DNA from: Choristoneura fumiferana | Taxonomy: Eukaryota; Arthropoda; Insecta; Lepidoptera; Tortricidae | DNA: 64,000 bases | Direction: 5' to 3' | NCBI RefSeq assembly: GCF_025370935.1 | Contig: NC_133472.1 | Location: 33,394,463-33,458,462 of the forward strand | Shown: in pieces, positions 48,113-59,941 of the stretch | Layout: the number at the start of each line of letters is the position of its first letter | Numbering within the stretch: the first letter of the stretch is position 1 | Translations under genes and position numbers: made by a program | Notes under the pieces: model-generated | Told to the model about the DNA's origin: nothing | What the model saw: the letters and a program-made list of their open reading frames with translations, nothing else | Databases searched by the model: none

Positions 48113-49880
48113 CAGCCCCAAAACCGGCACATCGGTCCTGCAATTTGTTTCAATAAATAGCAAAGTAGCTACCATGTTTATTAAAAATCTACGTACGGGT
48201 TGATTGATACGAATTAATTATTTAATGACAACTGTTTAACATGTATTATACACACCTACATATTTATTTAGTCAAATTTTTGCTCATAACCTAAAGTTAA
48301 GATTATTTTTTCAATTTTATATTGTTGCATATCCGTCGGCACAATCTTCCTACTTCACTTCCAAGGCATGAGTCTTAGTTATATATAAATAAGTGAGAGT
48401 AATCATAAATTTATTGACAAAACCGAGCAGCTCAATTTTTTACTCGACTTCTACATATTTTATTGGATTCCTATCAAATAGGAACGAGTATTACTAGAGC
48501 ACATGCGACGAAGAGAGACCACGGTGAAGCTGAGGCAATGATTTATTTAATGTTTTTTTAGTCAAAATTATTTTAATTCTAAGGTTTTAATTTTGATGAG
48601 ATTCGATGTCTAATCATATACAAATTATTAATATTAATAATTATTTCAAGAAAAACAAAACATTATAATATCTAATTAAAAGAGAATATTCGAAATGTAC
48701 AATTAGGTACCTGTTATTCGTACAATTTAAACCAATAGAACTGTCGCAATGGCTTACGGGATTGGTGTCATTTAATACAACTATTTTTTGTCAAAATTCC
48801 ATATCTATCCACATAAAACGAAAAGGGTATCCCATAGATTTAAAATATAAGGCAAGTCTCGAGCGTCGCTCGTTAGCAAACTCAGGCGACACTTTTTGTC
48901 ACTGTATACCTACTTACTCAATCACGGTGTAACGGCGTAACTAGGTACCTAAATATTTATTACTTATGCACTTATTGTGGGACTACTTAAGTCATTATTT
49001 TGTCTGATTTAAATCCATGTCTTCGCAAGTAAAAATAATAAATTGTGTAACTTCTTATTATATTTACAAAATTATGTATATTAACGTAAACTGTTGATTA
49101 ATATTCAGAATTTTTATGTAGGTACATTATAAATGCAAGCGTTATTTAATTTACTTAGTTAGCAAGAAAGTATAAAATAGCTCGGATTCGCTGCGGGTCC
49201 ACAGCCGGCGTGTGCGTGTGGGAGAGTGAAAGAAGAATAACATGTCAACGTCTGACCAATTTTATTAGGAAGGTAAAACGAAACAAGGATTATGATAAAA
49301 CGGCGAAGATAGATTCTCGACAAAGCTATTGTGATTACCACCAGTTCGTTTTTAAAGATCTGTAGAATATGTATGTATATATATTCTATGCCCCTATATA
49401 CTAAGACTCGCAGCCCGTAGCTCATTATTTTTCGAGTAATTTATAAATTATCTATCTGTCAATTTTGATTGACTGAAACAATCGAGTGTCTCACCGTGCC
49501 ATAAAATGTAACGTCTATGGCATAGACGTGCCTAGTAATTTAATGTATCTATCGGTGTACATTCCTTATATATGTATAGATAAATTCTTTGTTGTTTCTA
49601 TGAGTAATATATTATAATAAAAATAATCATTTAAATTTCGTGTCATTTATTCATTTATTTACCTTAGTGATTCTCCGTCTCGACAAACCCTCATTTAATA
49701 TTTAATGAAATATATTGTTAACACTTATGCTTCTCCAGTACATTCAAGGTGAATGATCTGGCTAAATAAAATACATAATTCGTTGCTTACCTACTGAGCT
49801 ATAAAGTATCGTGCCATTGCAGCGGCCAAATGCGCGCCTGCTAGGCTACGTCCTACCTACGTAGGCGATTCAAAGCGAAC
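48113..49880. other. No supported gene; AT-rich
   Basis: No coding-like frame, no recognised repeat apart from short AT tracts. The minus-strand frame at 49159-49425 has no motif. Confidence 0.45.
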
Positions 49881-49885
49881 AGAAG

Positions 49886-50468
49886 GAGGGCTATCGCGTA
49901 TGAATTAGCCGCTAGAGGCGCTAGTGTAGCGAGAGGTCTCCGAAATGTCAAATGTACTGTTATTAGGTGAGCGCGTTTATTTAAAATTAGAATCATTTTG
50001 TGAATATTTTGCAATACCTGAAACTTACTTGAAATTAATTATGGCAAATATGCGTTACGGGGCAATGAATGTCTGTATTTTGAGACAGTTTTGTCTTTCG
50101 GAAACCTTTGCCCGCCCTTTTTTCCGTTCCGAACAAAACGGGACTACGCAACTCTGTGGCATGCTCGATATTTTATAGTACGGTTTTAAGGTATTAAATA
50201 TGATTTAAATGTAACTTTTGTTTTCACGCCCGTAGTAACAAACTAATCACTATACTTCAGTGCCCTTAGTGTAAGTTTTCGGTTACAAAATACGTCTCGA
50301 TCGCGTTCGCGTTAAAATCTCAATTTGTATGCAAACACGAACACAAATTGAGACTTTAACACGAACGCGATCGAGACGTATTTTGTAACCGAAAACTTAC
50401 ACTAAGGGTACAGCAGGAACTTTGTCTACAGTTGCGCCAACTGGTGAGCGCGAAAACGGTAGCCTTCA
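49886..50468 (-). mobile_element. GAGGGCTATCG MITE carrying a nested palindromic MITE
   Basis: Begins GAGGGCTATCGCGTATGAAT and follows the family in inverse to CGCCCGTAGTAACAAAC at about 50240. After the insertion 50262-50411 it resumes with GTTGCGCCAACTGGTGAGCG and ends CGGTAGCCTTC. Confidence 0.8.
50262..50411. mobile_element. 150-bp palindromic MITE, CCCTTAGTGTAAG ends
   Basis: GCCCTTAGTGTAAGTTTTCG...is inverted to ...GAAAACTTACACTAAGGGTAC. Arms of about 65 bp share the GATCGCGTTCGCGTTAAAAT block. It is a shorter version of 39015-39214. Confidence 0.92.
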
Positions 50469-50535
50469 TTGCGAAGGGATCCGATGCGGTAACACGCGAA
50501 TGCAATGCGAAGCGGCGCGACGCAGCCGCCTTAAG

Positions 50536-50691
50536 GTAAGCATCCACTGATCCACATCGTACGCTTAGAACGTATCGCATCAAACGGATTGTAATATTTT
50601 TTGTATAGAGTCACTGCACGGATCGCACATTTCTACACAAAGCAACAAATCCGATATACGAAGCGTACGAAGCGGATCAGTGGACGCTTAC
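50536..50691. mobile_element. MITE with GTAAGCRTCCACTGATCC ends
   Basis: GTAAGCATCCACTGATCCAC and the inverse GCGGATCAGTGGACGCTTAC. The arms extend through TCGTACGCTT. 156 bp. Confidence 0.82.
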
Positions 50692-50753
50692 TTTTATCCT
50701 ACTCGTACGTGCGCGCGAAACTACACTCGGACAACCGACGCCGCGTCACAGCA

Positions 50754-50872
50754 GGGTTATTACGAAACTCGAAACTCGAAGTTCGTGTCGTGCTGTCCCT
50801 CTGACACTTATACTAGTTAATACGAGAGCGAGAGGGACCGCACAACACGAACTTCGAGTTTCGTAGTAGCCC
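50754..50872. mobile_element. GGGCTACTACGAA-family MITE
   Basis: Opens GGGTTATTACGAAACTCGAA and closes CGAGTTTCGTAGTAGCCCTG. Arms of about 45 bp with a TTAATACGAGAGCGAGAGGG centre. Confidence 0.9.
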
Positions 50873-51066
50873 TGCAGATTACTACGTGCCGCGTCGCATT
50901 CGCGCGAAAATATCCAACCAACTGATCGCTCTCGCTGTCTCGCTTCGCTTCGCCCGCGCCCCGCGCCTGTATTATACCTAGTGCCTTCCACGAAGACGCG
51001 TGATTTTATCAAAATTAGATATTAATGTCATTGTAATAAGAAGGTAGTAAGGTGAGGTGAGGTGAA

Positions 51067-51340
51067 GGTGGTAGGACCTTGTGCAAGATCCGCCCTGATT
51101 GCTACCACCATCTTGCTCGCTAATCCTGCCGTGAAGCAGCAGTGCTTGCACTGTTGTGTTTCAGCGTGGAGAGTAAGACAGCCGGTGAAATTACTGGCAC
51201 ATGAGGTATCCCATCTTAGGCCTCTAGGTTGGCAACGCATCTGCAATACCCCTGGTGTTGCAGGTGTATATGGGTGGTGGTGATCTCTTACCATCAGGAG
51301 ACCCACTTGCTCGTTTGCCATCCAATCGAATAAAAAAAAA
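51067..51340 (+). mobile_element. ACCTTGTGCAAGG retroelement, copy 2 (full)
   Basis: Includes the GTTGGCAACGCATCTGCAAT segment missing from the copy at 9013 and ends CCATCCAATCGAATAAAAAA. Confidence 0.9.
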
Positions 51341-51389
51341 CCACGGCATACCTATAGGACACTTCAATAGCTGTCGAGTGTTTTGCTTT

Positions 51390-51482
51390 TTCGCTCACCT
51401 AGGACGCGGCGCTACACGCGGTGCTACGCTGTAGCGGCGCCGCCGCGTAGCACGCGCTCTGCGTAGAACGATCGCCGTTCGC
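51390..51482. repeat. GC-rich imperfect hairpin
   Basis: CGCGGTGCTACGC and GCCGCGTAGCACGCG are inverted around GTAGCGGCGCC. It lies in otherwise AT-rich DNA and is unassigned. Confidence 0.5.
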
Positions 51483-52129
51483 ATAATTTTGTTTTAGTTT
51501 ACTGGTATTTATGTTGCTCGACTACTGTGCGTATTTATGTCTAGCCAATGACCAGATCGATCAATTTTCAGTAGTTTCTGTTTATTTACTCATAAGCTAC
51601 TAATAATTCTCAATGAATCTTAGCCGTTATAATTTTCCTTGTAAATTTGATATACTTATTACCATGCTGACTTTTTTCAAAATTTTCCACTTAAGATTTT
51701 AGATTTTAGAGGGGGGGGGGACGCTCGATTTTAATGAAAATTTGCACTTTAAACTTGAATATTTCTCAAACAGATCATTGATTCGAAAAATCGTCTAACC
51801 AACCCCAATGGTTTTAAAAGACCTATCCAACGATACCCCACATTATAGGGTAAACCCACTTCACGTCTATGGGAGGCACCCTTAAAATATTTTCTTTAGT
51901 TTTTTTTTATTTTACCACTTTGTCGGCGTGACTGATATGTTATAGTCCCTTGTTCCCCGTACATAACCAACTTCCATTACCAGCACTGGGAGAGGACAAA
52001 TAATTCCTACTCAAAAACCGGGTTTTGGAGTAGGATTTTTTTTCCTTGTACAAAACCAACGTCACGGCCACGGGGTGTAGGAGTGTAGGATTCCTTAATG
52101 CCTTGTACAGAACCTTGTATTTTTACAAT

Positions 52130-52291
52130 CGCGTTTTGTCCCAATTTTAATCGACACAGACACAGTGTCGGCGGAGCTTCTACTTTTGTGTACTTTTGGC
52201 CCTACGGGCCGATACATACTTACGAGTACCATAACCTAAACCACCTATGATTCTGTGTCGATTAAAATTGAGACAAAACATGATTGTGAAA
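52130..52291. mobile_element. MITE with GTTTTGTCxCAATTTTAATCGACAC arms
   Basis: ACAATCGCGTTTTGTCCCAA...TTTTAATCGACACAG and the inverse CTGTGTCGATTAAAATTGAG...ACAAAACATGATTGTG. About 45-bp arms. Confidence 0.8.
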
Positions 52292-52479
52292 ATAAGCTTC
52301 AAAGTCAAAGTATTTATTGTGTGTTACAGGTAATATATTACACAGGTGTTATGACTTATACTTAGTTTATCTGTGTAACATGTCAATACGACATACAATT
52401 TATCTTAACGACTATATGTAGGATCTAAAGTAATTACATTAATTCTTATACATTATTTAAATTAAAACGACCGATTTTG

Positions 52480-52743
52480 TCGACCGGATGGCTAAGTGGT
52501 TAGAGAACCTGACTACGAAGCTTGAGGTCCTGGGTTCGAATCCCGGCCGGGGCAGATATTTGTGTGAATAACACGAATGTTTGTTCTCGGGTCTTGTATG
52601 TTTAATATGTATTTAAGTATGTATTTATCTATATAAGTATGTTTATCCGTTGCCTAGTATCCATAGTACAAGCTTTGCTTAGTTTGGGACTAGGTCAATT
52701 GGTGTCAAGTGTCCCATGATATTTATTTATTTTATTTTTATTT
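52480..52743 (+). mobile_element. tRNA-derived SINE, copy 3 (plus strand)
   Basis: Head GACCGGATGGCTAAGTGGTT, box B GGTTCGAATCC, body ACGAATGTTTGTTCTCGGGT and GGGACTAGGTCAATTGGTGT, tail ATTTATTTATTTTATTTTTA. The acceptor-stem ends do not pair, so it is not a working tRNA. Confidence 0.93.
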
Positions 52744-53199
52744 AAAATCCTTGCACTATCCAATTACTAATCTCAAGAAACAGTATGTCAACATAAAATA
52801 ATAATATTAATAATAAATATAATTAATCGAATTAAACACGAGCCTCAGTAAAAAAGCATACTTAGTTCTGTACTAGGCATCAAAGAATCCTACTCCAAAA
52901 CCGGGTATTGTACTATGAATTATTGTTAATCTTACATTACCGGCCCATGAGGTTGGTTTTGTGCAAGGAAAAAAATCCTTTTACAAAACCGGTTTTGGAG
53001 TAGTTGGGAATTATTTGTCCTCTCCCAGTGCTGGTAATGGAAGTTAGTTATGTACGGGAACAAGGGGTTATTTTCATGCCAAATTACAGCTTTCTAGTAC
53101 TAACGGTCTCTGAGCTTAGCCGCGGACTGACAGACAGACAGATGGCCGGACATGGCGAAACTATAAGGGTTCCTAATTGACTACGGAACCCTGAAAAAG

Positions 53200-54320
53200 T
53201 CTTGACTGATTGGCTGACTGCTTCACTAACTGCCTGAATCATCAACGCCAAACCCAAACTCTTTGTACTTAATTTAAATTTTGCACAGCTTTTATAACGT
53301 AGACTAGGAATAAGGACGGGTTTCCATAAATTCATATGGGACGGGACAAAACGGGATTTATATTTTCAATTCAGGGTAACAAACGATCCGTAACTATTAG
53401 TTACCTACCTATTGCTAAAATTTTCAAACTTGGCAAGTATCGGTAAAAAAAACTACCTAATCTCTGGAAATTTAAAAATTAAATTTCCTCGGGATAAAAA
53501 TAAATTTTATTGCTTCAAAATGGTTTTCTCTATGGTTTATCTGAATTAAATTTTATCTGACTGGCTGTAGCTATTATAGATACGAGTAGATACTTGATAC
53601 TTTTCAGATATCTTGCTTTAGAATCACAGAGGTGCAGTAAGAAAGGGTTTATGGAATTTCTCGCTGATTAAGAAACGAGAAACGAATTGATCATGATTTT
53701 TTTTCCGTGCGGACGAAGTCGCAGTCAATAATTGGTCCTATTATAATCCTATGCGTGCTTGTATGAGGTTGTTACTCTAAAAGAGCTAGAATAAATAAAA
53801 AGATATAGATGATCGATTCAGAATGGTATTTTACAAAGGTCCATCGCCAGATCGCTACGCTCTGTGCCTCCCCCCTGCTCAAGTTCAAGGACATAAATAA
53901 AACAATTAGTCCAGAGCTATTTCTTTAATGTGGCAAACACCAACGAGATATTTCTATAAATAAGTAACAAAACCATTTTAACAATTATTTTTAAAATTTA
54001 CATTTTATCAATACTTTAACACAATTTATATTATATTTATACCTATTTCAATTTAAATAGGCATAACTTTTACATCATAATTAAGAAAATAAATAAAATA
54101 GATCAGTGGTTTTTAACGTTTAACACAAGAAGAGGAGAGTATACTTATCAGTATTAGTATTTTGCCATGGACTTTGAGGAAAATAAAGCGAATTAAGAAC
54201 AAAAAATCATTAATAGGTATCGGTATCAATTGAAAAAATACACACATACGCTCCAAAAACATAACCGTTCTTTGCGATTTGCGAATGAAGTTTGCATTCC
54301 ATCTCTAATCCATTTTAATT
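53200..54320. other. No supported gene; AT-rich
   Basis: No coding-like frame. 53698-53740 holds GTGCGGACGAAGTCGCAGTC, a small remnant of the CCCGCGGCTTC repeat in inverse. Confidence 0.45.
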
Positions 54321-54323
54321 TAT

Positions 54324-54474
54324 TTAGGGTCTGTTTCACCACTTGTCGACTAACTTTAAGTGTCAGATAAAAGTATATAATGCCGTCTTTATTTATTCGG
54401 ACAAAACGGACAGAGACGGCATCACTGATATCCGTCACTTAAAGTTAGTCGACAAGTGGTGAAACAGGCCCTTA
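54324..54474. mobile_element. 145-bp PIF/Harbinger-type MITE with TTA duplication
   Basis: GGGTCTGTTTCACCACTTGT...GACTAACTTTAAGTG at 54327 is inverted to 54471. TTA flanks both sides (54324-54326, 54472-54474). Arms are about 40 bp; the central AGACGGCAT/ATGCCGTCT also pair. Confidence 0.9.
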
Positions 54475-55082
54475 GTGTCTTTAAAAAATCTTCCACGACT
54501 TGGTTTAGCAAACAATAAAGATACACAAGGTGTTAATTATATAACTGAAAACCCTTCGACACCCCTACATTTTATTTTTATATAACTTAACAATTAAAAA
54601 AAATGATCTTCTAAGTCAGTAAAATTCACCTTGATTTCTAACTACAATTTTGTATTCTCAGTTGCGTTTCGCCGTTTTTAGAACAAAATCAAACTGACAT
54701 CAAAACGGCCAGTATTTAATTATCTAAACATTGTTATTCTGTGATCTAGTATGCAATAATAATGCAACCTTGCTAAACATTTTTGCATTCGTAACTATTG
54801 AACTTGGCACAATAAAAAAGGGATCTAAAAACACATGCACAGCCTTATTTAAAATAATGTAGGTACCTATTTGATTCTACTCTCGATTCTGAGGCAACTA
54901 CTTTCTGGTTTTCGGTCATTTAACTAACAATAGGTACCTATATTTTAACAAATTAAACAAATGTTCGCATACCTATTCTCTATTGTTTCGCTATCGGGCA
55001 GTGGCTTGCAATTCTTCGGTTAAAAACCACTGACCTTTAAGAAATTTACTGATCGTATAGTAGTTAGAGAATCCAATCCAGG

Positions 55083-55134
55083 GATTATTAGTATGGCGAA
55101 TCCCGGGATTCATCCATACTAAAAATCCCGGGGT
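55083..55134. repeat. Compound hairpin with GGGATT arms and an AATCCCGGGATT loop
   Basis: GGGATTATTAGTATGG and CCATACTAAAAATCCC are inverted, enclosing the palindrome AATCCCGGGATT. Confidence 0.75.
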
Positions 55135-55309
55135 CGAATTCATTATTAGTAGTGCCATTATATGTTAAATCTTAATATCAAGTACCTAATTGGTAGATAA
55201 TTATCAAAGAAAATACATCTTAATCATAATATTAAGGGCTCGCAAGTTGCGTTTTTAAAGTGACAAAAAAATCATGTGCCTTGATGTCAAAATTTTCATA
55301 ATAATACTA

Positions 55310-55450
55310 GCTGTTACCCGCGACTCCGACCGCGTAGAAGTATAAAAAATAGTTTACGTCCTAGTCTCAGACCTACTGAATATACACAAAAAATGCTATA
55401 AAAATCGGTTAAGCCGTTTCGGAGGAGTTTGGTTACAAATACTGTGACAC
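55310..55450 (+). repeat. Interspersed repeat, CCCGCGACTCC head fragment
   Basis: TACTAGCTGTTACCCGCGAC, AAAATCGGTTAAGCCGTTTC and GAGGAGTTTGGTTACAAAT, a variant of the CCCGCGGCTTC repeat group. Confidence 0.6.
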
Positions 55451-56575
55451 GAGAATTTTTCTCAGGGTGACATCGGAGACGTAATCAGAAACTAGTTTTA
55501 TAGGCTCGTTAATTCATGGCTATTTACATGCACTATAGTCCTTACACGAAAAAAAACCGTTATTTTTTGGTAAAAAAATGATTTTCTGCATTGGTGATAT
55601 AGTTAAGGGAAAAATTACCGAAAAATAATAGTAGATTGTTCAACAAGAGACTTAAAACAAGCCATATGTTTAGCCATACGTTCCTTACCTACTTTCACGT
55701 TAAACGCTACACACGCCCGCGCTTTGAATGCGAGGAAGAAAACGACGTTCTGTTCAAAATTAAAATATAACTTTTTAAAAACGTACGCTCAATACGAATT
55801 ATGGACATCTGTTCAAAAACCAAATAATTTGTTACGCGGTTTCTTTATTTCTTAAATTTTTTTTTAAAGTGACACTATTAAATGCTTGCATATATTTTTT
55901 TTTTTTTATACGACTGGATGGCAAACGAGCAAGTGGGTCTCCTGATGGTAAGAGATCACCACCGCCCATAAACATCTGCAAACCAGGGGAATTGCAGATG
56001 CGTTGCCAACCTAGAGGCCTAAGATGGGATACCTCAAGTGCCAGTAATTTCACCGGCTGTCTTACTCTCCACGCCGAAACACAACAGTGCAAGCACTGCT
56101 GCTTCACGGCAGGATTAGCGAGCAAGATGGTGGTAGCAATCCCGGCGGACCTTGCACAAGGTCCTACCACCTGCAAATTATATCCCTAATATAATTGAAC
56201 AGATTCATATTCGTAATCATCAGTTGCGTTTCACAAAGTTAAATCGTGTATTTTAAATATTTTTGCACAGTTGTCATTTTGAGGTTAATTCCACGCCCTA
56301 AAAATTGTCTTCAGACAATTACTGAAAATGGCAATAATCCTCCATTCGCAAACACCTTGATTGGCTGTTTAGGGGTTTCCTATGTAAATTAAAAAAAAAT
56401 ACTTTAATCCCTAGAGATTAATGAGAAGGTCCCGATATGCAGAGACTAAAGTAACATTTTAAGAGCATGAGAAGTGAAAACTGTTTTTGTTTCGTGTAAG
56501 GTCTATAGCTATCAATTAACGAGCCTAAAAAGTAGTTTCTGATTACGTCTCCGTGTCACCCTATTAGAGAGATAA
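55450..56575. mobile_element. Foldback element GGGTGACAxCGGAGACGTAATCAG with a nested retroelement
   Basis: The left arm GTGACATCGGAGACGTAATC...AGGCTCGTTAATTCATGGCT and the inverse right arm near 56510-56570 share over 100 bp, including CCTTACACGAAA. The retroelement copy at 55895-56172 lies inside. Confidence 0.75.
55895..56172 (-). mobile_element. ACCTTGTGCAAGG retroelement, copy 3 (minus)
   Basis: Poly-T then CGACTGGATGGCAAACGAGC at the left and AAGGTCCTACCACC at the right: the full element in inverse, including the GCAGATGCGTTGCCAACC segment. Confidence 0.9.
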
Positions 56576-56579
56576 TAGA

Positions 56580-59090
56580 ATCATCAGGGCTTGATTTACC
56601 CGCAGGCTAATAAGCCCTACGGTGCAAGGGCGTAGGGGGCGGCTGGCGTGAAGCTGAGCTGAGATTTACGAGTACCTACTCACAACTTAATATAAGTGAG
56701 AAAAAGAGAGGTCATCAAATCAGTGAGGAATTATTGTTGCTGGAGTGAGGGAGGGCATATTCATAGTTAGATAGGCGGTTAGAAGTCTAAATCAGGCACT
56801 AAGAATCATTTTATAGAACAAAATGAATAACATTAAGTCAGACTGTTGAAAAATTTACATTTTCTATTACCAACATCTCTTTTTGTTTTTAATTAAAAAT
56901 ATAAAATTCGTCTCCTTTTCACATCGAGGCTTTTGAATTTTGGCATCATAGTACAGAGCTTTTAAGCAATGATAATATCATTGACAATAATTAATTATGT
57001 TTCTATGGTAAAGGGCAACCGCAACTAGGGCATCTTAATTATACTTTATGAGTTTTAATCACGCCTCCCTAGCTTTACATTAGAATAAAAAACAAGTTAC
57101 TTAACAAATTACTTATAGACATACAAACATTACTGGTAAACTTTAAAATTGTTTAAATACCTAGGTTTTAAACATAAACCCCTACGATTAAATAACTGTA
57201 CATATTAGCTAGCGAGCGAAAATTGACTATATTGCTGGGGTTAAAACGGACAGTTGGAGGACTATTAATAAACAATGATACCTAAACAAATTTCGACTTT
57301 CAAAGCAGCTTAAAAACAATCAAAGGTACGAGTAGCTGCTAGAACAGAATGCTGTGATTTAATAAAATCAGTGTTAAATGTTAATTTAAATATATTTCGT
57401 ACCTCGTCGTATAAAAAATATTAACCGAATTAACTAAATCTGTTTAACGGTTGTACGTTGTTTCGCAGACAACATTTTAATAGAATTTCGTTTACCAGTT
57501 TTTTTTTTCATATTATTGTTTCATAGAATAATCAATACATACATGGAACACTTATTTTGAAGAAATTTGTATCATTGATATTTGTTACAAATAAAATTCA
57601 TTATTTAGGTATTTATTTCATAGAATAACAAATCAAATATTCTTTATTCTTATATTATTTACTTGATATAAAACTTATTACAAAGAAAAATATTTCATGT
57701 GGTGGTAGTTTCTAAACGTTTTAATTCATACCTGCGACAAAATCCATACCCTCCTATAACGGTAGCGATTCACTTTCTGGTGTGGTTACAATTCTTATCT
57801 AACCTAACCTTCTTTTCTGGTAGCAATTCGCTTTCTGGTGGGGCCACAGTTCTAACCTAACCTAACCTACTTTTCTGATAGCGGTTCGTTTTCTGGTGGG
57901 GTCACAGTTGTAACCTAACCTAACCTACTTTTCTGGTAGCGATTCGTTTTCTGGTGGGGTCACAGCTCTAAACACAACATAACTACTATTTTTATATTTT
58001 CGTTGAAACAAAATATCGTGAATAAATATACCGAACAAAAAATATTCTTTAAAAAATAATTCTATGGTTTGACACAATTATTAAATAAAACCATTTCATT
58101 ATAAAATTCATTGAACTATTTTTCTATTAAATATGTTTCATTCAGGTAAATAGTGCCTAATTGAAACAATAATATTATATGAAACATTTTCTGCGAAACG
58201 AAATTCTGTGAAAGTTCTGTCTGTGAAAGAAGGGAACACCTTTTAACGCCTTCTTCAGACAAAGCTGCTAAACAGAAGTGATAAAATTTGCTTGGAGATA
58301 GCATTAAAAGAATTTTTAAGTACCTAATGTTCTTATGAAGATTGTTTGCATGTTAAAGATAAAAAATACTTAATTATATCTAAATAATTATACTATCTTT
58401 ACAATTCTCATAAAAATTTGAATATATCTACGAGCAATAAGTGCTCGTAAGAATGTATGTATGATATGAATGTAAATATTTATGTGAAAAGTAACTGCAG
58501 TCGCTTTCTAGATGAAAACCTACAAACCATTTTTTTTTTCAAATAAATATAACCTCTTGCGTACCTAGAAGCATTGACGGTCGTGATGGCAGTACCACGC
58601 GTCCTTAAAGTAGGTCAAATGTTTTCATAAATTACTGACGACAAATGATACGCAGTTGCTATTTTGAGACTGGTAATTACCTACCATTTATTATTTGGAT
58701 CAATAAAAGTGTTAGATTGTAGGCACTCGAATTCGTGCTGGATATTTATAAATAATACTCTCGCCACAATACCCAAGGAGAAAGTGTATCTTTGCTTGCC
58801 CAGACCGGAATCATTTAGGTGCCATTCTGCTGGTTATCGACTCCGTTCTCGTTTAAACTTTCTGACCATTGCAGAGACAGTTCACAGTTCACACATTTAA
58901 ATACATGACATTTTATTCTGTAAAGTCACAACCGTAGTAGGATGGCCACTGTAAGATAAAAATACCACATTTCACAGTCAGTGATTTAATTTCTGATAAC
59001 TAAAACTAAAATGAGTATACGCATAATAACTACGCTTAGGTATGTAAAACAGATATTGAATGTAAATAATTTTGGCAGCTTCGTTGGACG
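56580..59090. other. No supported gene outside the tandem repeat
   Basis: AT-rich. Frames such as 58664-58900 show no known motif. The 58-bp tandem array at 57761-57975 is listed separately. Confidence 0.45.
57761..57975. repeat. 58-bp tandem repeat with CCTAACCTAACC motifs
   Basis: Units start with GGTAGCRATTC at 57761, 57819, 57877 and 57935, an exact 58-bp period, about 3.7 copies. Each unit has TTTTCTGGTGGGG and TAACCTAACCTAACC, the last matching the insect telomere repeat (TTAGG) on the minus strand. Confidence 0.92.
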
Positions 59091-59129
59091 AATTTATTGT
59101 CTTCCTTGTCTGCGCAATAGTTAATTTAA

Positions 59130-59560
59130 TTGTGCGCATGTACGCGGTCCCCGAATGCTGACAGTGTGTCGTGCGTGCCTAAGAGCCCGTCCGAGCGGAG
59201 CGTTTTGCGCGCGATGTGCGATGCGCGAGATGCTGCTTGCGCGAGAGCATTGGACGGGGTGTAAGTATGTAGCTCTCTAGTACCTAGCGGGAACGCGCGC
59301 GCGAGTGTCTGTCTGGATAGGCTCTATCGATCCGAGGGTCTGGTTCTAACCTTGTCCGCGAAGTCATCACCGCGCTCGGAAGACAATAATAATTTGACCC
59401 GTTCGATCGCAGGCAGTATATAAAGAACGGTGTGCTGATGTTCGTTAAAGCTAACGACAATGCACAGCCACGACACGTGACTCCGTTTGCCTGCGTTCGA
59501 GCGAGTCAAGCTGTGATTGGCTGCCGGGCGGCGCAATAACTTCGCGCTCGAAATTTTTGT
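59130..59560. promoter_or_regulatory. GC-rich segment with TATA, CCAAT and E-box motifs: candidate promoter
   Basis: CpG-rich over 400 bp. CAGTATATAAAGAACGG lies at about 59412 on the plus strand. CACGTG and, on the minus strand, AGCCAATCACAG lie about 60-100 bp to the right. The minus-strand order CCAAT, E-box, TTTATATACTG would drive leftward transcription; the plus TATA alone would drive rightward. No exon is seen on either side. Confidence 0.3.
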
Positions 59561-59576
59561 TTCGTTAGGCTGCGAA

Positions 59577-59762
59577 CTGGCCCTATACTACGAAGTGCAA
59601 AATTCAATCTTCGTATCGTGCCGTCCCGCTGACGCTAATATTATTTAATACGAGTGAGAGGTACGGTACGATACTAGATAAATCCGTTTTTCAAAATTCG
59701 AAGTAGCTCCCCAGTAGTTACTGGACTGTCAGCACACGCTATAAACAGAGAAAACGCTCGCA
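59577..59762. mobile_element. MITE plus flank, inverted partner of 63747-63937
   Basis: Holds a GGGCTACTACGAA-family MITE followed by CCCAGTAGTTACTGGACTGT and CACGCTATAAACAGAGAAAA. The same string occurs in inverse at 63747-63937 with close similarity throughout. Confidence 0.82.
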
Positions 59763-59941
59763 TCCGGTGTGACCCGCTCCGCTGCTTGCTGGCGTCAACT
59801 TTGCGGCCTTACTCGTAGAGACTCACACCCCATATACAGTATGTAGTCAAAACAGCTGGATCTCAATGTACTCTTCTGCGAATTTATGCCTAAAGTGTTC
59901 ATCGTACTAGTCGCGTGATTTTATAACAATATTATATATAT

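Larger units (their letters stand above)
51943..53069. mobile_element. 1.13-kb long-inverted-repeat element, CCCTTGTTCCC ends
   Basis: The left arm (CCCTTGTTCCCCGTACATAA, CTTCCATTACCAGCACTGGG, AGAGGACAAATAATTCC, AAAACCGGGTTTTGGAGTAG) is inverted at 52870-53069. Arms are 150-200 bp. Inside are a MITE and a SINE. Confidence 0.85.
51585..53192 (+). mobile_element. GGTTCCGTAG-family element containing nested insertions
   Basis: The left part, 51585-51940, has CTACTAATAATTCTCAATGA, GGGGGGACGCTCGATTTTAA, CTTCACGTCTATGGGAGG and CACTTTGTCGGCG. The right part, 53075-53192, has AAATTACAGCTTTCTAGTAC, AGCCGCGGACTGACAGACAG and GACTACGGAACCCTG. The two halves meet in the family order once the element at 51943-53069 is removed. 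Confidence 0.78.
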
